A stretch of 64,000 nt of DNA from the NCBI GenBank assembly GCA_032433595.1, contig JASWJB010000104.1:1-64000 (forward strand), written 5' to 3'. The notes under the pieces were generated by a model. That model had not been told where the DNA came from. It searched no databases and saw nothing but the letters and a program-made list of their open reading frames with translations. This document shows positions 23,667-35,664 of the stretch, one piece after another (position 1 is the first letter of the stretch; every line of letters begins with the position of its first letter). Position numbers and translations under genes: made by a program. The stretch is from Conoideocrella luteorostrata (lineage: Eukaryota; Ascomycota; Sordariomycetes; Hypocreales; Clavicipitaceae).

Positions 23667-25742
23667 CTATTCGATCTTCTTATTACGTTCTGGTTTGGCC
23701 TTCTGAGCGTTGTTACGTTGAGCCCGTCGCTGTTGTCGAAGTTTGCATGCCATAGCATAGCCTGGCTCATTTGCCTTTCTCCACTCTACCCACGCCTCAT
23801 ATGCTTGCTGATTAGTCGGGTCTGGATTTTTGGGTTTTGGGACTGGTCGCGGCGTCGTGGCAACGACGGCACTTGTGGCACTTGTTGTTGTTTCGGGGAG
23901 GCCGAGAGGTAACGGCATAGAGAGGTACGGAAAGCTAGTCAGGACTGGATGTGGTGGTATAGGTTGGGAAGGTAGTTTGATTTGACGGTCTGTGGTTTCC
24001 TTTAACGCACTTGAGTTGAGCGAGATGGGCCCCGGCCATCCTGTTGTTTGTGCAGCCGACGGCTTGTACCCCGACCCTGTAATAGGAATCAAACCCAGAT
24101 GTGCGAATGGATTGATTTCAGCACCTTGCGGAGGGAGGCCATGTGCTCTCATTTGATTCTGATACAACTCGGGTATTCCACTGACTGGTGTTGATTGAGG
24201 GCCATGGTACACTGGACCAAGTGTAATTCGATCCTTGGTTGCTGATATGGGAAGCTGTAGGTCAGCGGGCTCATCTTTGCTAGAGAACTCATACGACGGG
24301 TTGAACTTTGGGCTATAGTGATACGCAGAGACGTCTGAACCCTCTCTTGAAAACGAAAGAAACTCTCGTGCTTTGGGATTGAGCGAATTGTTCTTGTCTT
24401 GGCTGTCAAACGGACCGCAATTGGTAGATCCGTCCCTTTTTAAAAATGGAGCGGAAACAGGCAAGTATTCAACTGCATAGTCGGATGCCGTATTTGACCG
24501 CCTTCCGGTGCCGTGAGTTGGCCACCTTTGTTCAACCTGAACAGCAGACTTTACAGGATGTTGTTGATAGCGTTCTCGAGAAAGGGATTCAGTTTCACAC
24601 CCGCTATCGCGTCCCCTAGGAGTCAAGTTGTGTTTCGGACGAGCTGTCTGGAGTTTGTCTAGAAGCTTCTGGAACCCTTCTCGAGGCGGTACCGTTGCAG
24701 TCGCCTGGCAAATCGGCATATTTAGTTCATTGTCCCCATCGGGTTTGCCAAATATATTCAACTCGTGGTGGCTGCCGCCGGAGAGCGACAAACCTGAATC
24801 TCTTGATGTACTTTTGTTGGAATTATTTCGATTCTCACCCGAATATGTCGTAGAAGTAGATGATTCAGAACCTAACAAATACTTCTGCGACACATCAACG
24901 TAAGTTGACGTGGACGAGTCGCCTAATTTTCGAGGGGTGAGATCGGCGGCAAAGAGGGCAGCCATCAGCTGCTCTCCCTGGCTTTCAGTTGGTGTTACAT
25001 TATGTTCTCGTGAGATCATGCGGAGAAACTCTTCGTCAACAGAGTCATCGCCAGACGATGCTGGGGTAAGTATGCACTTTCCTTCGCTCTGGGAAGAAAG
25101 AGAAGATGAATTTTGGCTGGGCCTCCTGACCTCGACGAGATCAATTGGGTGTCCTGCATCGCGTTCAAGAAGTTGCGTGCGCCATATTACTTCAAACGAA
25201 GAGCCACTTGCTGAGCTCTCGCTAGTTTGAGTTTCGTAGGAGCAACGGCGTAACCTGTCGGAATTGGCACCATGACGAAAACCCGTTGATTGTTCGGGGT
25301 CATCTAATGTACTAAGGGGAATCTTTGCAGGCTTGCTTGGTTTTTTCACAGAGCATGTCTTGAAGGATGAAAACCTGATATTTGATGAAACCGGCCACGG
25401 TTCAGAACGATCCTCCATCAGCGTCGTTAACCTCGATTCTCCCGATTTTGCACTGTCATGACTGTCACGGCTGTCGTCTGTACGTCGGGTCCGCCAATTT
25501 GAAACCTTGAGCGATTCAATCGAACTTGTACCGGAGCTTTTGGCTGTCGCACACCCTCTTTTTGCATGTATTCTGGATTGGCTCGCTTTGGATGACTTAT
25601 GCATCCCTGGAGCAGACGGTGCCTGGCGGACTGCGCCACGCTCTGGCCGCTTGCCAGCGCAAGATGAGGATCCGACCATCTTTGATGCCATTACCGTCAT
25701 CAGCATAAACCTATAGGTAATGATGAGTATATGTACGTACAT
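23667..25742 (-). CDS. Uncharacterised Ser-rich protein, conserved-looking C-terminus
   Basis: One uninterrupted reading frame of up to 691 aa; I do not recognise a family. Most of the protein is Ser/Thr/Pro/Gln-rich and predicted disordered. The last 60 residues look structured and basic: a short helix-like segment (QQAYEAWVEWRKANEPGYA) followed by an Arg/Gln/Asn/Lys-rich tail that could bind nucleic acid or act as a nuclear localisation signal. No transmembrane segment or known catalytic motif is seen. The start is uncertain: in-frame ATGs occur at 25742, 25706, 25700, 25691 and 25679, and the first adds an odd hydrophobic MYVHILIITYRF. I favour 25706-25691, which gives about 674-679 aa. 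It lies in the same orientation as the AIM24 gene upstream, with nearly 1 kb between. Confidence 0.7.
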   Translation of the reverse strand: MYVHILIITYRFMLMTVMASKMVGSSSCAGKRPERGAVRQAPSAPGMHKSSKASQSRIHAKRGCATAKSSGTSSIESLKVSNWRTRRTDDSRDSHDSAKSGESRLTTLMEDRSEPWPVSSNIRFSSFKTCSVKKPSKPAKIPLSTLDDPEQSTGFRHGANSDRLRRCSYETQTSESSASGSSFEVIWRTQLLERDAGHPIDLVEVRRPSQNSSSLSSQSEGKCILTPASSGDDSVDEEFLRMISREHNVTPTESQGEQLMAALFAADLTPRKLGDSSTSTYVDVSQKYLLGSESSTSTTYSGENRNNSNKSTSRDSGLSLSGGSHHELNIFGKPDGDNELNMPICQATATVPPREGFQKLLDKLQTARPKHNLTPRGRDSGCETESLSRERYQQHPVKSAVQVEQRWPTHGTGRRSNTASDYAVEYLPVSAPFLKRDGSTNCGPFDSQDKNNSLNPKAREFLSFSREGSDVSAYHYSPKFNPSYEFSSKDEPADLQLPISATKDRITLGPVYHGPQSTPVSGIPELYQNQMRAHGLPPQGAEINPFAHLGLIPITGSGYKPSAAQTTGWPGPISLNSSALKETTDRQIKLPSQPIPPHPVLTSFPYLSMPLPLGLPETTTSATSAVVATTPRPVPKPKNPDPTNQQAYEAWVEWRKANEPGYAMACKLRQQRRAQRNNAQKAKPERNKKIE

Positions 25743-26716
25743 TGGTAGGATTAGACTTTAGTCGAACCGGTTCCCGAAGGCTTCAGGGCCGTGGAAATAC
25801 ACCGCGGCGGGCTTGTCCCCGTTGATTTTAAATCTTACTGACAAGTGCTCTCGAACCGTTAAGGGGCCTAAAGATAGGCAGGGACTAAAAGGAAACGAAG
25901 TGTGACGAGAGACAGCTGTCTGCACTGCTAAGCGGCCCAGGCACAGCTGTCATAAGGTGGCAGAGTTGTAGACTAAGGGAAAGCGGCCAAAGCAGCCAAA
26001 GTCGACGACGTGCTCTGATGATCTAGGAAGATAACCCAGCCCTCCTTGTTGGTTGAGGTCTCCCGCAATGAGAAGGTGAGTTGAAGGTGAATCCGAAGCA
26101 AGAGCTATGCGAGCTGTAAACGCTGGGGACACGTAACGTAGAAATTGGAGTCGCTACTGTGAAGAAAATCACAGTTTTGCAATTGTGAGAAGATAGAGGT
26201 ACAATCCAAAAAGAAAAAGAAAAAGAAAAAGAAACGCAAAGAAGGCAAGATGCCACTCTGGATGTTCGAAAGTGGTGTTTGTGGAACAGCCAAGTACGAG
26301 TAGACGAGAATTGAGAAGGAAAATGGCCAAAAGATGGCTATTCAGAGGCGCAAGAGGAGGTTCTGGTCAGAGGCAAGAGCAACAACAGGCTTGACGTTTG
26401 CACCTGGCTAGCATGGGCAAAATGACTAGATGACATTAAGAAGGCAGGTCAAACCCCTAATAAACGGATGTAATGACAATTAATTCCTGACGCGCGGACC
26501 GCTGGCGTTTTCCTTCCAAATGTCACAGAAAGCTATCGCTTCTGATTCCTCAGAGCGTTGGGGGCAAAAGAGTATGTTTCGCTATGGACTTTGTAAGATC
26601 AGGACAAAAACTTAAACTCGCTGTCATGAATACGGGGAAATAATTTGACCACTCTATTGACTCTCCAAATGGCTGTTCACATGACTAGAAATATTACCAA
26701 ATCGGATGGTGAATTT
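25743..26716. other. Intergenic, Ser-rich gene to AIM24
   Basis: These 974 bp hold the likely promoter of the 691-aa gene and the 3' end of the AIM24 gene, both minus strand. A short A5G repeat is at 26208-26231. No other gene is seen. Confidence 0.45.
26208..26231. repeat. Microsatellite (AAAAAG)x4
   Basis: Four perfect copies of the hexamer, non-coding. Confidence 0.85.
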
Positions 26717-28326
26717 CTATCCCTGAACGGCCTGGCCACCCATGTACGCAGTAAAAGCTTTCTGTAGCATCTCATTAGCATTTGAGACCTCTGATTGACT
26801 CGAGAGAGCACATACCGGGTTACGAGTTTGGAGGAAGACGGTTCCAGGGCCTGTAAACCGACATACAAGTCCCTCTCCAGAGGCCATGTTCGAGATAATG
26901 CCACCAGAGGCAACGCGTTCCAGGACGTACTTGGTGTTCCAAGCTACCAGGTGGCCATTATCCACAATGTATCTCTCGCCATCCACTAGCTGTCACCCTC
27001 GTGAGTAGAGTGTTATATTGTATTGTAGGGAAGAGGTCCTTCTTTTGCAACTTACATCCTTGCGAATGATGGCTCCAAAGCTAGTAATCCACATGACACC
27101 CGTTCCACTCATTCTATAGACGAAGAGTCCTTCACCACTGAAAATAGCCTTGCCCAAGCCTTGGCGCTTATGGTCCTTAACAACACTTGCTGTAGCAGCC
27201 AAAAAGGCATCATGGCCAATGATCCAGGTCTCATTGCCCGTCATGCGAATACTCGTAATATCCCCCAGCATGGGTGGCGCAAGAAGAAGCTCTCCAGGAC
27301 CGACATACTTCGATGTTGTCATATCGGCGCCAGTAATCATCTTCTTCATGCTAAATTTCATCTCTCCCTTTAACTGTAGAGTTGGAGACATGGCAATCAT
27401 AGCCCCTACTTGTTATTAGCATATATGCTTTCAGAAGTATGGTTTGACGAAGCACCCTACCCGGTTTTGCCTGGAAGGGACAGCCAATAGCGAGCTGAAC
27501 GGTCAATATGGTGTTAGAGTCTCGATGGCTGATCCGGTAGCTTCCTCCGTTGAAGGTTCCTACATCATCGACTGTCGCTCCCGCTCCAACAAAGTGCCCA
27601 GGAGGCGGTGCCCCGGACGAAAGATTGGTAGGATCGCTGGTATCCAACTGTTCTTCTTGCTGCGTAGCCTTCTCAGGGGGATAAGCGGCATCGCTGTCGG
27701 GGAATGGCGGGGGCGGGTCAAATTTTGTATGTTCTGACTGTTTTGAGGGTTCGCTTATCGACGATGATCTTATCGCCAAGGGAATCTGCTGTTGAGCATT
27801 TGGAGCAGGCGGTGAAGTCGGGGGAGGGGGGTACTGCTGCGCCGTATTCTGCTGGTGAATTTGAGGAGATGGCGTGTGCTGGGGCGGAGGGGCGAAGTGC
27901 TGAGTAGAAGCATGATGGGATAGTTGAGGAGACGGGGTATGTCGAGGCGGTGGAGGGTAGTTCTTATGCTGTCCTGGGGAGGCCTGAGGAGGCGGAGGAG
28001 GAGGGTATTTGACAGCTTGTCCTGGCGACCCTTGGGGTGGTGGAGGATAGAATTGGGTTCGGTTCGCGGGAGGAGACGTTGGCGGCTGAGCGTAGTGTGT
28101 CTGTTGTTGCTGCTGTCTCTGTTGAGGCGGCTCTGTTTTCTTGTTAGAAATGGAAATATTGTCCATGCGAAGTCAGGATCACGCTCACCTGATGATGCCG
28201 ATCCGGGAGGAGCTAGGTGGTGATACGAGCATCAGCTGAAGGCTGTCACACATATCTGGACTGGCTTTCGAACAAACACAAGACAGACTTACGAGGATAG
28301 AATTGATGCTGCTGGTGGGAAGACAT
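26717..28326 (-). CDS. AIM24-family protein, proline-rich N-terminus
   Basis: Five exons on the minus strand: 28326-28293, 28212-28189, 28132-27461, 27405-27056 and 26989-26717, giving 450 aa. The first two exons are only 34 and 24 bp; joining them yields [18 protein letters not shown], which runs straight into the proline/glutamine-rich region. The four introns are all GT-AG, and the one at 27406-27460 has a GCTAATAAC branch-like site. Residues of about 18-200 are Pro/Gln repeats of YPPPP and SPGQ type. The C-terminal half is the AIM24 (DUF124, TIGR00266-like) beta-rich domain: [21 protein letters not shown], then [35 protein letters not shown]-type turns and the end [18 protein letters not shown]. 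Yeast Aim24 is mitochondrial and needed for cristae organisation. This copy lacks a presequence and begins with a disordered Pro-rich tail, so it is more likely the cytosolic type found across bacteria and fungi. Its biochemical role is unknown. Confidence 0.87.
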
Positions 28327-31300
28327 GATTGAAGTGATCGTTTTCACTGCTCTCTCTGTCAAATAGATCGTTATGATGCGGAGAGCTACTACCGGTCAGT
28401 CGTTCCAACCACGCACATGCAAGCTCGAGACTTGCTTGCTCGTACGTCACAGCCCCGCAGTGAGTAGATGGCTGAACACAACTGCTTCCGTTCAGTATAG
28501 TAGCTTAACGGCCAGTTTCAACTTGCAACTTTGCGGAAATCTCAGCTTCTTCACTGTGAATGAAGGAGAGGAAGGACGAGAAAGTAGGACAAAATAGTCA
28601 CCACTTCAGCTATTATGCGTTACGTCGCGCTGCCGGGTTCTACGACCGTGAGAACGACGTAAGCGCTCTGGGCTATGGCAGACGATGCCCATTCGCCACA
28701 GGACTCTGAGTGCAAGCCCAGCCAGCCAAGGCTACGGCCAAGACTGGTTCGAGACGATCCTATTGGTCATGACCGTTTCAATTAGCGCTCCGGTGGAGCA
28801 TCCCGGCTCCCATTGGCTTTACCCAGCGCTTAACCGATTTTACAGAGGGACGAAACATCACGATGAATGGATAGAACACTCCGTACCTAATGAACAAATG
28901 AAGCAAACGGAGCGAAACTAGTTTCCGGAGCTCGGAGCACAGAGTACGGGGTCGGGGCCTCAGCCCGGGAGCATTCTTTGTTTGAGCGGTCCGATTGCTC
29001 CTTTCCGATCCATCAAATTAGACCGAAACCATCTATTTATAACGGCGCGTAGGATGCTCCAAAACTCGAGCATTCTCAAGAGGATCTGATGCACTACATA
29101 CAGCCTTGGCGTGACACCACTCGGCGCATGTCGGCTGACAAGTTCACCAGGGCAACTCAAAGACTTTTTACAGGCCAGGCCAGGCCATGACATGAATATG
29201 TACGAGTATAGTTGGTGAGCATCCTTGAAACAAACTCAAGGAGCGCTCCCCCTTTCCCCGGATTTGCGAATGCGTACTTTGCTAGGAGTTGTTGGTAATC
29301 TCAGCCTCAAGTTTGGTTGTCAGCTTGGTTCAACGCAGGGACCTTTTCGTTAGCATGGGTTCTGTCCCATGGCAAAATCACGAAATAACAGCACCTACAT
29401 GAGCACGCTCGACTCCTATCGGTTGTAAAAATAAATGTTTGTTACAAGAAACACAGGTTTCGATTGCTTCACATTCGGCCACAATGTATCTAAAAGTAGC
29501 CCTGACGCTGTGTCACCTCAAATAAGATGCCAGACGTCAATTGGGCTGCAGCAGTGGGCAGGGCCAACTTGCTCGACGTTCGGGTAACTTGACACTGATA
29601 TCCGGCGCTAAGGCACGGTTGTGGAGGCAGGCGTCCTGCGCCGAGCACGTCTGCTGCGTCAAGTACTTTTTGGAGTAATTACGGAGCAGCAATATTGAAC
29701 TCCGAACGGTACCGAAAAGAGACACGACCTACCGACTGCGTACTCCGCTTCGTACCATGCAGCTTTGGTGTGGTCCAATCTAGGCACTTACGTAGGTACT
29801 TAGTGACTAGCTCCTTAGTCACTTCAGGCTGGCACTGGCACACGGCGGAGACGTAGGTTGGCGGAGTATAATGCTCCAATGCATAGATAGCACTTGCGAC
29901 GTTTAATTAGCTGCGCAGAGCAGTATGCAAATGCAATGCCCACCTTGTGGAGCTAGGGTTCAACTGCGGGGATCAGACGACTCTGCCAGAAGAACGGGTC
30001 AAGGAAACGCAAAAGTTCCTTCCATCTGCTGATGGGGAAATAGATTGATAGAGTGCCAAAGGTTGGGCAAGCACAGGAGAAACGGGACAGCGGGACAAGC
30101 AAGCCATGCTATTTGCCATCTCGTTAGGCCTCTTGCCACGCTCGCCGACATAAGTCCAACCAATATGGACTTGAGCACCGCGGAACGGAGTAGGTAGATG
30201 TCAGAGGAGCTTGTGATTGATTTGAATCTCATCAACTGTGCACGGTGCATGCATGTAGTTTGCTACCGTACCTCGATTAGGCCACGGAAGCAAACATGTG
30301 TACGGAGTACTGTTGCTCAGGAATTTCAGCGCTTGTGCCCCACGTGGCAAAGCCTCCCACGCCTTACTGTTGCAGAGTGCGGCATTGGGGCAAGGGCCTC
30401 CTCCAGCAAAGTGGCAATATTGATCCCAAGTTCTAGACGCTCCGTCGTGGACGCCTCGTCGCGGCACCCAGCTGGTAATCCTGGCCGACGTTATCGCCCT
30501 AGTGGGCCACATGGAGGGCGGGTTTTAAGTCGAGAATCTTGTGTATTACAGAGCCAAGACACGGATCGATATTGTAATGTACATATAAGGGAAGAAGTGG
30601 CATCTGCTGGATCTCAATGACCAGGAAGATTTCGTTAGCCTCGGGGAAGTTTTGAGGAAGAGCAGATATCCAAAGCGCCTGAGCTGCTCTCTGTCCATAA
30701 TTACTAAAGTAATTATAGAGTGCTATTTGGTTCAGTCTGCCTGCAGGCAAGAATTGACTGTCAGAACGGAATGTTATCTACGGGCAATAGCCCTGAAACC
30801 AAACGCGAGTCAGACTCGAAATCTAGAAGTGGTGCTGGGGGCCAGCTAGGCTGAAGACCTTGTAAGATTGAGTATCCAAGCTTCTCTAGTAATCAGTTAG
30901 TTAGTGCCGCACGCTCTTGGCCGGAACGGCGCGTCTCTGTGCTGTTAAAGTTGTTGGCGGTCGCTCCGGACGGCAACGGTCCGCGAGCCCGCCTGTGAGT
31001 TGAGCTGGATGATAAGGGAGGTGAGACGCATCCACGCCTCATGTTTTCTATAATAAAACCACCTTGATAGCTGATAGCCAACAGGACTGTATGGCCCAAC
31101 GCATTTTTGGCGTCATTTGAGTAACAACCAACAACGCCTGCAACAACTAAAAGATGGGACGTAAAGATGCTCAGTGCACTAGAGAGGCAATCCGCGTGAC
31201 AGAGGACTAACCCGAAAGACAGGGAGAGGCGATTGGGGTGTACCGAGTAATATTTATGACAGCGGCAACGGAAGGTTTGGGTGGTAAGTCGAGCTAATCG

Positions 31301-34300
31301 GTCGTCATCTTTCATCGGCTTCCCGGTAGCCAGCTTGCTCTCCTGGATGTCTCGATACATCGAACAAGGTTGGTCCCTCCTCAGTTAGATTTGCGATTCC
31401 ATGTGCATGTCCGTAAGATCCGTCGAGGTGAAAGTCCAAACCCCTAAGAAAGGCTCGGTAACCGTATGCGCAACCCGGCAAGCTAAAGCTTCTGGGAAGT
31501 AATAGCAGGTTTGAGCTGGGTTAAGTCGTCTGTAGGTGAACACTACCATTGCATATTAGCCTTGGATACAAAGTGCATGTGGCTGCTCAGAACTCGCGTC
31601 TGGAAACTACCGCCGCACATGGTCTTTGCGCCGCAATGGCTAGTTGGCCGGGGTAAGGAATTAAAAAAAGGAAATCCCAATAGAAAAGCGACAGAAAAAG
31701 AAACAACAGACAGACATAGAAGCGCTAGAAGTGACAACAGGGGGGCAAACAGCAAGGCCAGTTTATTAACTATTTACTGTACTCACGTCACAGTTTCGCC
31801 AGACCAAAAATGCGACGACATGATTTGCCGATGGTGCACGGAGTACATTAGAGACAACAATTCGACGCGAACCATTCATCAAGTACCGCCTTGTCATGCA
31901 ACAAGGCGACATTCTACGTCCTAGTGAGGGCTTGAGCCTCAATCCTTGCCAGGACAGTTGTCAGGCATCCTCCCTACGTCAAGTACGGTTATGCAATCCT
32001 GGCAACATCATTTGACGTTTTCGCCGTTGCGATCGATCTGCGATGAGTCTTTATTACCGGCTCTCGCCTGCTAATCCTCACCGGCTGTCACTTCCCTCGT
32101 CCGTATCCTACCCTTTTCGTCGGACTCACGAGAGTATCGTCGCGCCAGAGTTACTAGACAAGCTGTGTGGCTGCATGTTCAGAAGGTACTGTATGTACTA
32201 GTGGTTGTCGAGAGCATGTGGTAAACTTACTACGGCCGATGGCAGACGGGGAATTTATTAGCCTTGGGAATGCCCCTCATGGCTACGTCTAAGTCTCGGA
32301 AAGCGTCATGGCTTACCTGCACATTGACGAAGAAGTGACTTATCGGGAGAGCACACTGATAAGCTGATGTAACCCCAAACACCTGAGTGGCAAGGTGACG
32401 CCTGCACCCAACTACCGGCTCTTGTACAACAAACGGGGAGGCATTTTGGTGTCTAAGATGCCATCTTCATTTACTTCGTATAGTAGAGTACTTGGGTACT
32501 TCGTACTTCGTGCCGTGTACGGAGTACTCCGTACGAAGTAATTAACTAACTACCTCTCAGTACGGCGTGCGCACGTTGAGTTAACTCGTTGGGCAAACGG
32601 TCCCAGTGTCCTGTTGCCCTACTCCTGCGCGACTCTCGATCTGCACTTATGATTGGGCACACGAAATTGGCGCCGCCACATCGAGCATTGCTAAAGTGCC
32701 ATCCATGGAGGAACACGCTACCAAGCACATGCATGCAGATTGGCTGACTGGACATTTGATACTAAATGTGTAGTTACTCCGGCACCTTCAACATAATGAC
32801 GTCTGCCTGTGTTCGTCTTTTGGCGGTGCTCCACACTTAGTACTGAAGTACGGGCATTTTAAGCATTTAGCCTGTTGGCAGCGAGCCGGCGAGTTCACGC
32901 AGAGTCGAACGTTCACACGGCAAAGAAGCCAGTTATAGCTAGCTACGTTTGTCCTGCGCACTGCAGTCTCATCATCAAAAGGCATCTCTCTGAGAATCAA
33001 CCAGAGGAGACGCAAAGTATCAATGCGCATCCCTCAAGTGTCCATTTGAGTTGCACGAAGTAGCTTTTGTATTCACTCAATGGATATCGGTCAAGCTCTC
33101 TGTCGATTTTGTCTCCCTTAAGGGGTTGCGACCCATGGCGACGGATGACGGTAAACGACTAGGCAATATGATCGTTGATTTATGGTACTTGGTCGGCTCT
33201 CACCAGGAGCAATCGAGTGTACTGATTATGACGAATAACTGGAGCTTTTGATGCTCCGAGGATGTCCTCTGCGGTCCCTGTGGTTCTTGATTCGCCGATG
33301 TTATGTTCTCCTAGCATTTTGCATCACGACAAGAGAGTCACAGGGCAACAGATTCATGCCGGTGTCATGCCATTCATTCATCCAGCCTGGTAAATGTAGT
33401 AACTAATAGGGGAAGATCTTCGGTCGACAGCCCCGTAGCCGTGGTCCCTGCCGGTTTTACGCAGGCCTGGTGCTCGCTTCGACTGGCGTCGACCCAACTG
33501 TGCCAAACCAAGGATGCAATGTGCTTGGCGAGTAGTAACAACGTTATGTACTCCGTACTCCGTAGCCAAATGGCCTACAACGAAAGAGGCTACTCCGTAG
33601 TTACACTTGACAGCTTTGCCTGGCCTTGCTACGGACAATACTCCAGTTTAGTGCTCTCTTTTCGTCCAATTGGGCACCATCTCCGGAGTGCCGTCTAAAG
33701 AGGCATAGAGTGTGAGAGGGGCGCGAGACTGGGGCATGAGCATGAGCCACTTGGGCCATTCCTCCACACCATCAGCCCAGCCCTGGTCCGCCCGCCAGTC
33801 GAGGGTCGGATTCGACGTCTCCATGAATTGTGTTCCGAATCCTGAGGGAACTTAACGATGCCGAATGGAGCAGCGGAGCCACCAATGACCACGCTCTATT
33901 GAATTGTATTTTACTGTGCTGTACGGAGTAGCTAGTACAAGCCGACGCGGTGGCAGAAGCACTACTTTACGCCTAGCGGAGGATGCGAAAACGATGCGAT
34001 GCAATATTGTACGAGACATTACGGACTACCGGGTGCGAACTCCCATCCTGGTACCCGGTGGCTTCAGAGTTTTTCCCTAACTAATGAGAGTCCCGTACAT
34101 GCTGGGCGTGGTGCTAGTCTACCAATTTCCCAGCCTACCTTGTCTGGCGAGCAGGCAGATGATGTAGATGTCCGGTTGTCTTTTAGCGGAACACAGCACG
34201 TAGTAGGTAGGTACGCTAATACCAGGTTGCCCTACCCCGTCCTTGTGCCGTCTACGACACGCTGCACCCCCGTGCTTTGTCTGACACGACCGCCCTGGAT

Positions 34301-34767
34301 GCACGACTCTACCGGTGCCCTGGGGCCCGTCATGGAGTGTTGTGGTGCTGCGTGATCACCCATCCACCCACCCGAGTCCAAGTCGTTGGTACACCACACA
34401 AACGCCCCCGCTGTCCCATCCCTGTTGACTGACGACTTTGGATGTTGGCCAGTTACCAGGCTAAGACGACTCCCTCAGCTGCGCTTTTCTTCCTCAAACA
34501 CGACGCTGTCAACCTCGTCGTCAAACTCTGTGTCCTCCATGCCGATTCGCACGCGAACGCATTAACGTCCATTTCACCATCAGCATCATCGGCATCGTTG
34601 CCATTTGCACATCGACACCTCTTCCATTTATGGGTACCGGGTTCCTGGTCCATTTCGACTTGAAGCGCGCCATCAGAATCACCGCTCAACAAATACATCT
34701 TGAATGACGGCTAAAACACACCACGTACCACACGCAGTGCTCGTCCCATGTCGTCCCGATTATTACC
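28327..34767. other. 6.4-kb gene-free tract
   Basis: No gene with a family signature or consistent splicing was found on either strand. The open frames are short. Palindrome family copies are frequent: near 30299-30309, 32518-32533 (perfect) and 33549-33564 (direct repeat of the half-site). The base composition looks ordinary, with no clear A/T bias of the kind left by repeat-induced point mutation. Confidence 0.45.
32518..32533. repeat. Palindrome TACGGAGTACTCCGTA
   Basis: A perfect 16-bp self-complementary copy. Flanking TACTTCGTAC-like variants lie within 40 bp on the left, and a GTACGAAGTA overlaps its right end, so several diverged half-sites are clustered here. Confidence 0.8.
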
Positions 34768-35664
34768 ATGGAAAGCCAGCTGCTTTGGCCTGGTCAGCTT
34801 GCTGAACCCCTGGAATGTCCGTCGTCAATAGAGGGACAATCAAATGTACCTACCGACCTGGTACCACCTTCAAGCACCGACAGAAGTTGGATCCCGACAC
34901 GTCCAATTCAGGGTCCAAGACGCCAGCACCCTTCCTCCCGTGAAAATTGGAAGCGGCCCATCGAATTCCTTGTGCAAAGACTGAAGAGACATTCTCTGAG
35001 GAATCAGGATGATCACATTGGCGGCGGAACCGTACATAGTGATCTCGGATTCAACAGACATAGGAAAGTAGTACGAGTACCGCGGCGGCATGGAGATGAT
35101 ATGGATGTTGATGAGCATCCGGAGGCCCAGATTAATTCCACAGAATCAACAACAATGGCCACCGAAATGGCACAATCCTCAACCCATGGTTCATCACCTT
35201 ATGACCCATGCGCCTCTACCCAACCTCAACTTTTCATATCAGATTCCCAGGTTGAATCACAGTCTTCAGCACGCAAATCTCCGCCATCAGCATTGCCAAA
35301 TATCTATGCGGCATTGGGTCATGGAACATCATCCGCTGTCAATTCAGAAGATGAATTTGCTTACGACTATTTACTATCCGACGAGGGATATTGCGACAAC
35401 CTGGGTGAATTAGCAGGCGAAGGTGACGGACACAACCTTATTCGCAGCTTGGCGAGGCATGCACGTACCAGCGGGGTCTTACAATATAGAACATCTGCTG
35501 AGGCCGCTCTCCAGTGTCATCAGGTTGTTCAACGAGCTCCACGGATGCGAAGGAGGAGGCACCGAAAACACCAGACAAGATTACGAGCATCCTCCACAGC
35601 CACCGGAAGTACTTGTGGCTTTGATGGCCAGATCGCTCTCGACAGCAAAAACCCTGAATCATAA
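34768..35664 (+). CDS. Uncharacterised 298-aa protein
   Basis: A single-exon frame of 298 aa; family not recognised. It is polar, with Pro/Ser-rich N-terminal and acidic middle regions (DDMDVDEHPE, NSEDEFAYDYLLSDEGY). The C-terminal part has a basic cluster, PRMRRRRHRKHQTRLR, that could be a nuclear localisation or nucleic-acid-binding segment. No membrane span or signal peptide is seen. A different plus-strand frame (35423-36019) overlaps its 3' end and looks equally protein-like there (for example PPEVLVALMARSLSTAK). The true C-terminus could therefore differ if an unseen intron switches frame. I treat the continuous frame as the best model. Confidence 0.5.
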   Translation: MESQLLWPGQLAEPLECPSSIEGQSNVPTDLVPPSSTDRSWIPTRPIQGPRRQHPSSRENWKRPIEFLVQRLKRHSLRNQDDHIGGGTVHSDLGFNRHRKVVRVPRRHGDDMDVDEHPEAQINSTESTTMATEMAQSSTHGSSPYDPCASTQPQLFISDSQVESQSSARKSPPSALPNIYAALGHGTSSAVNSEDEFAYDYLLSDEGYCDNLGELAGEGDGHNLIRSLARHARTSGVLQYRTSAEAALQCHQVVQRAPRMRRRRHRKHQTRLRASSTATGSTCGFDGQIALDSKNPES

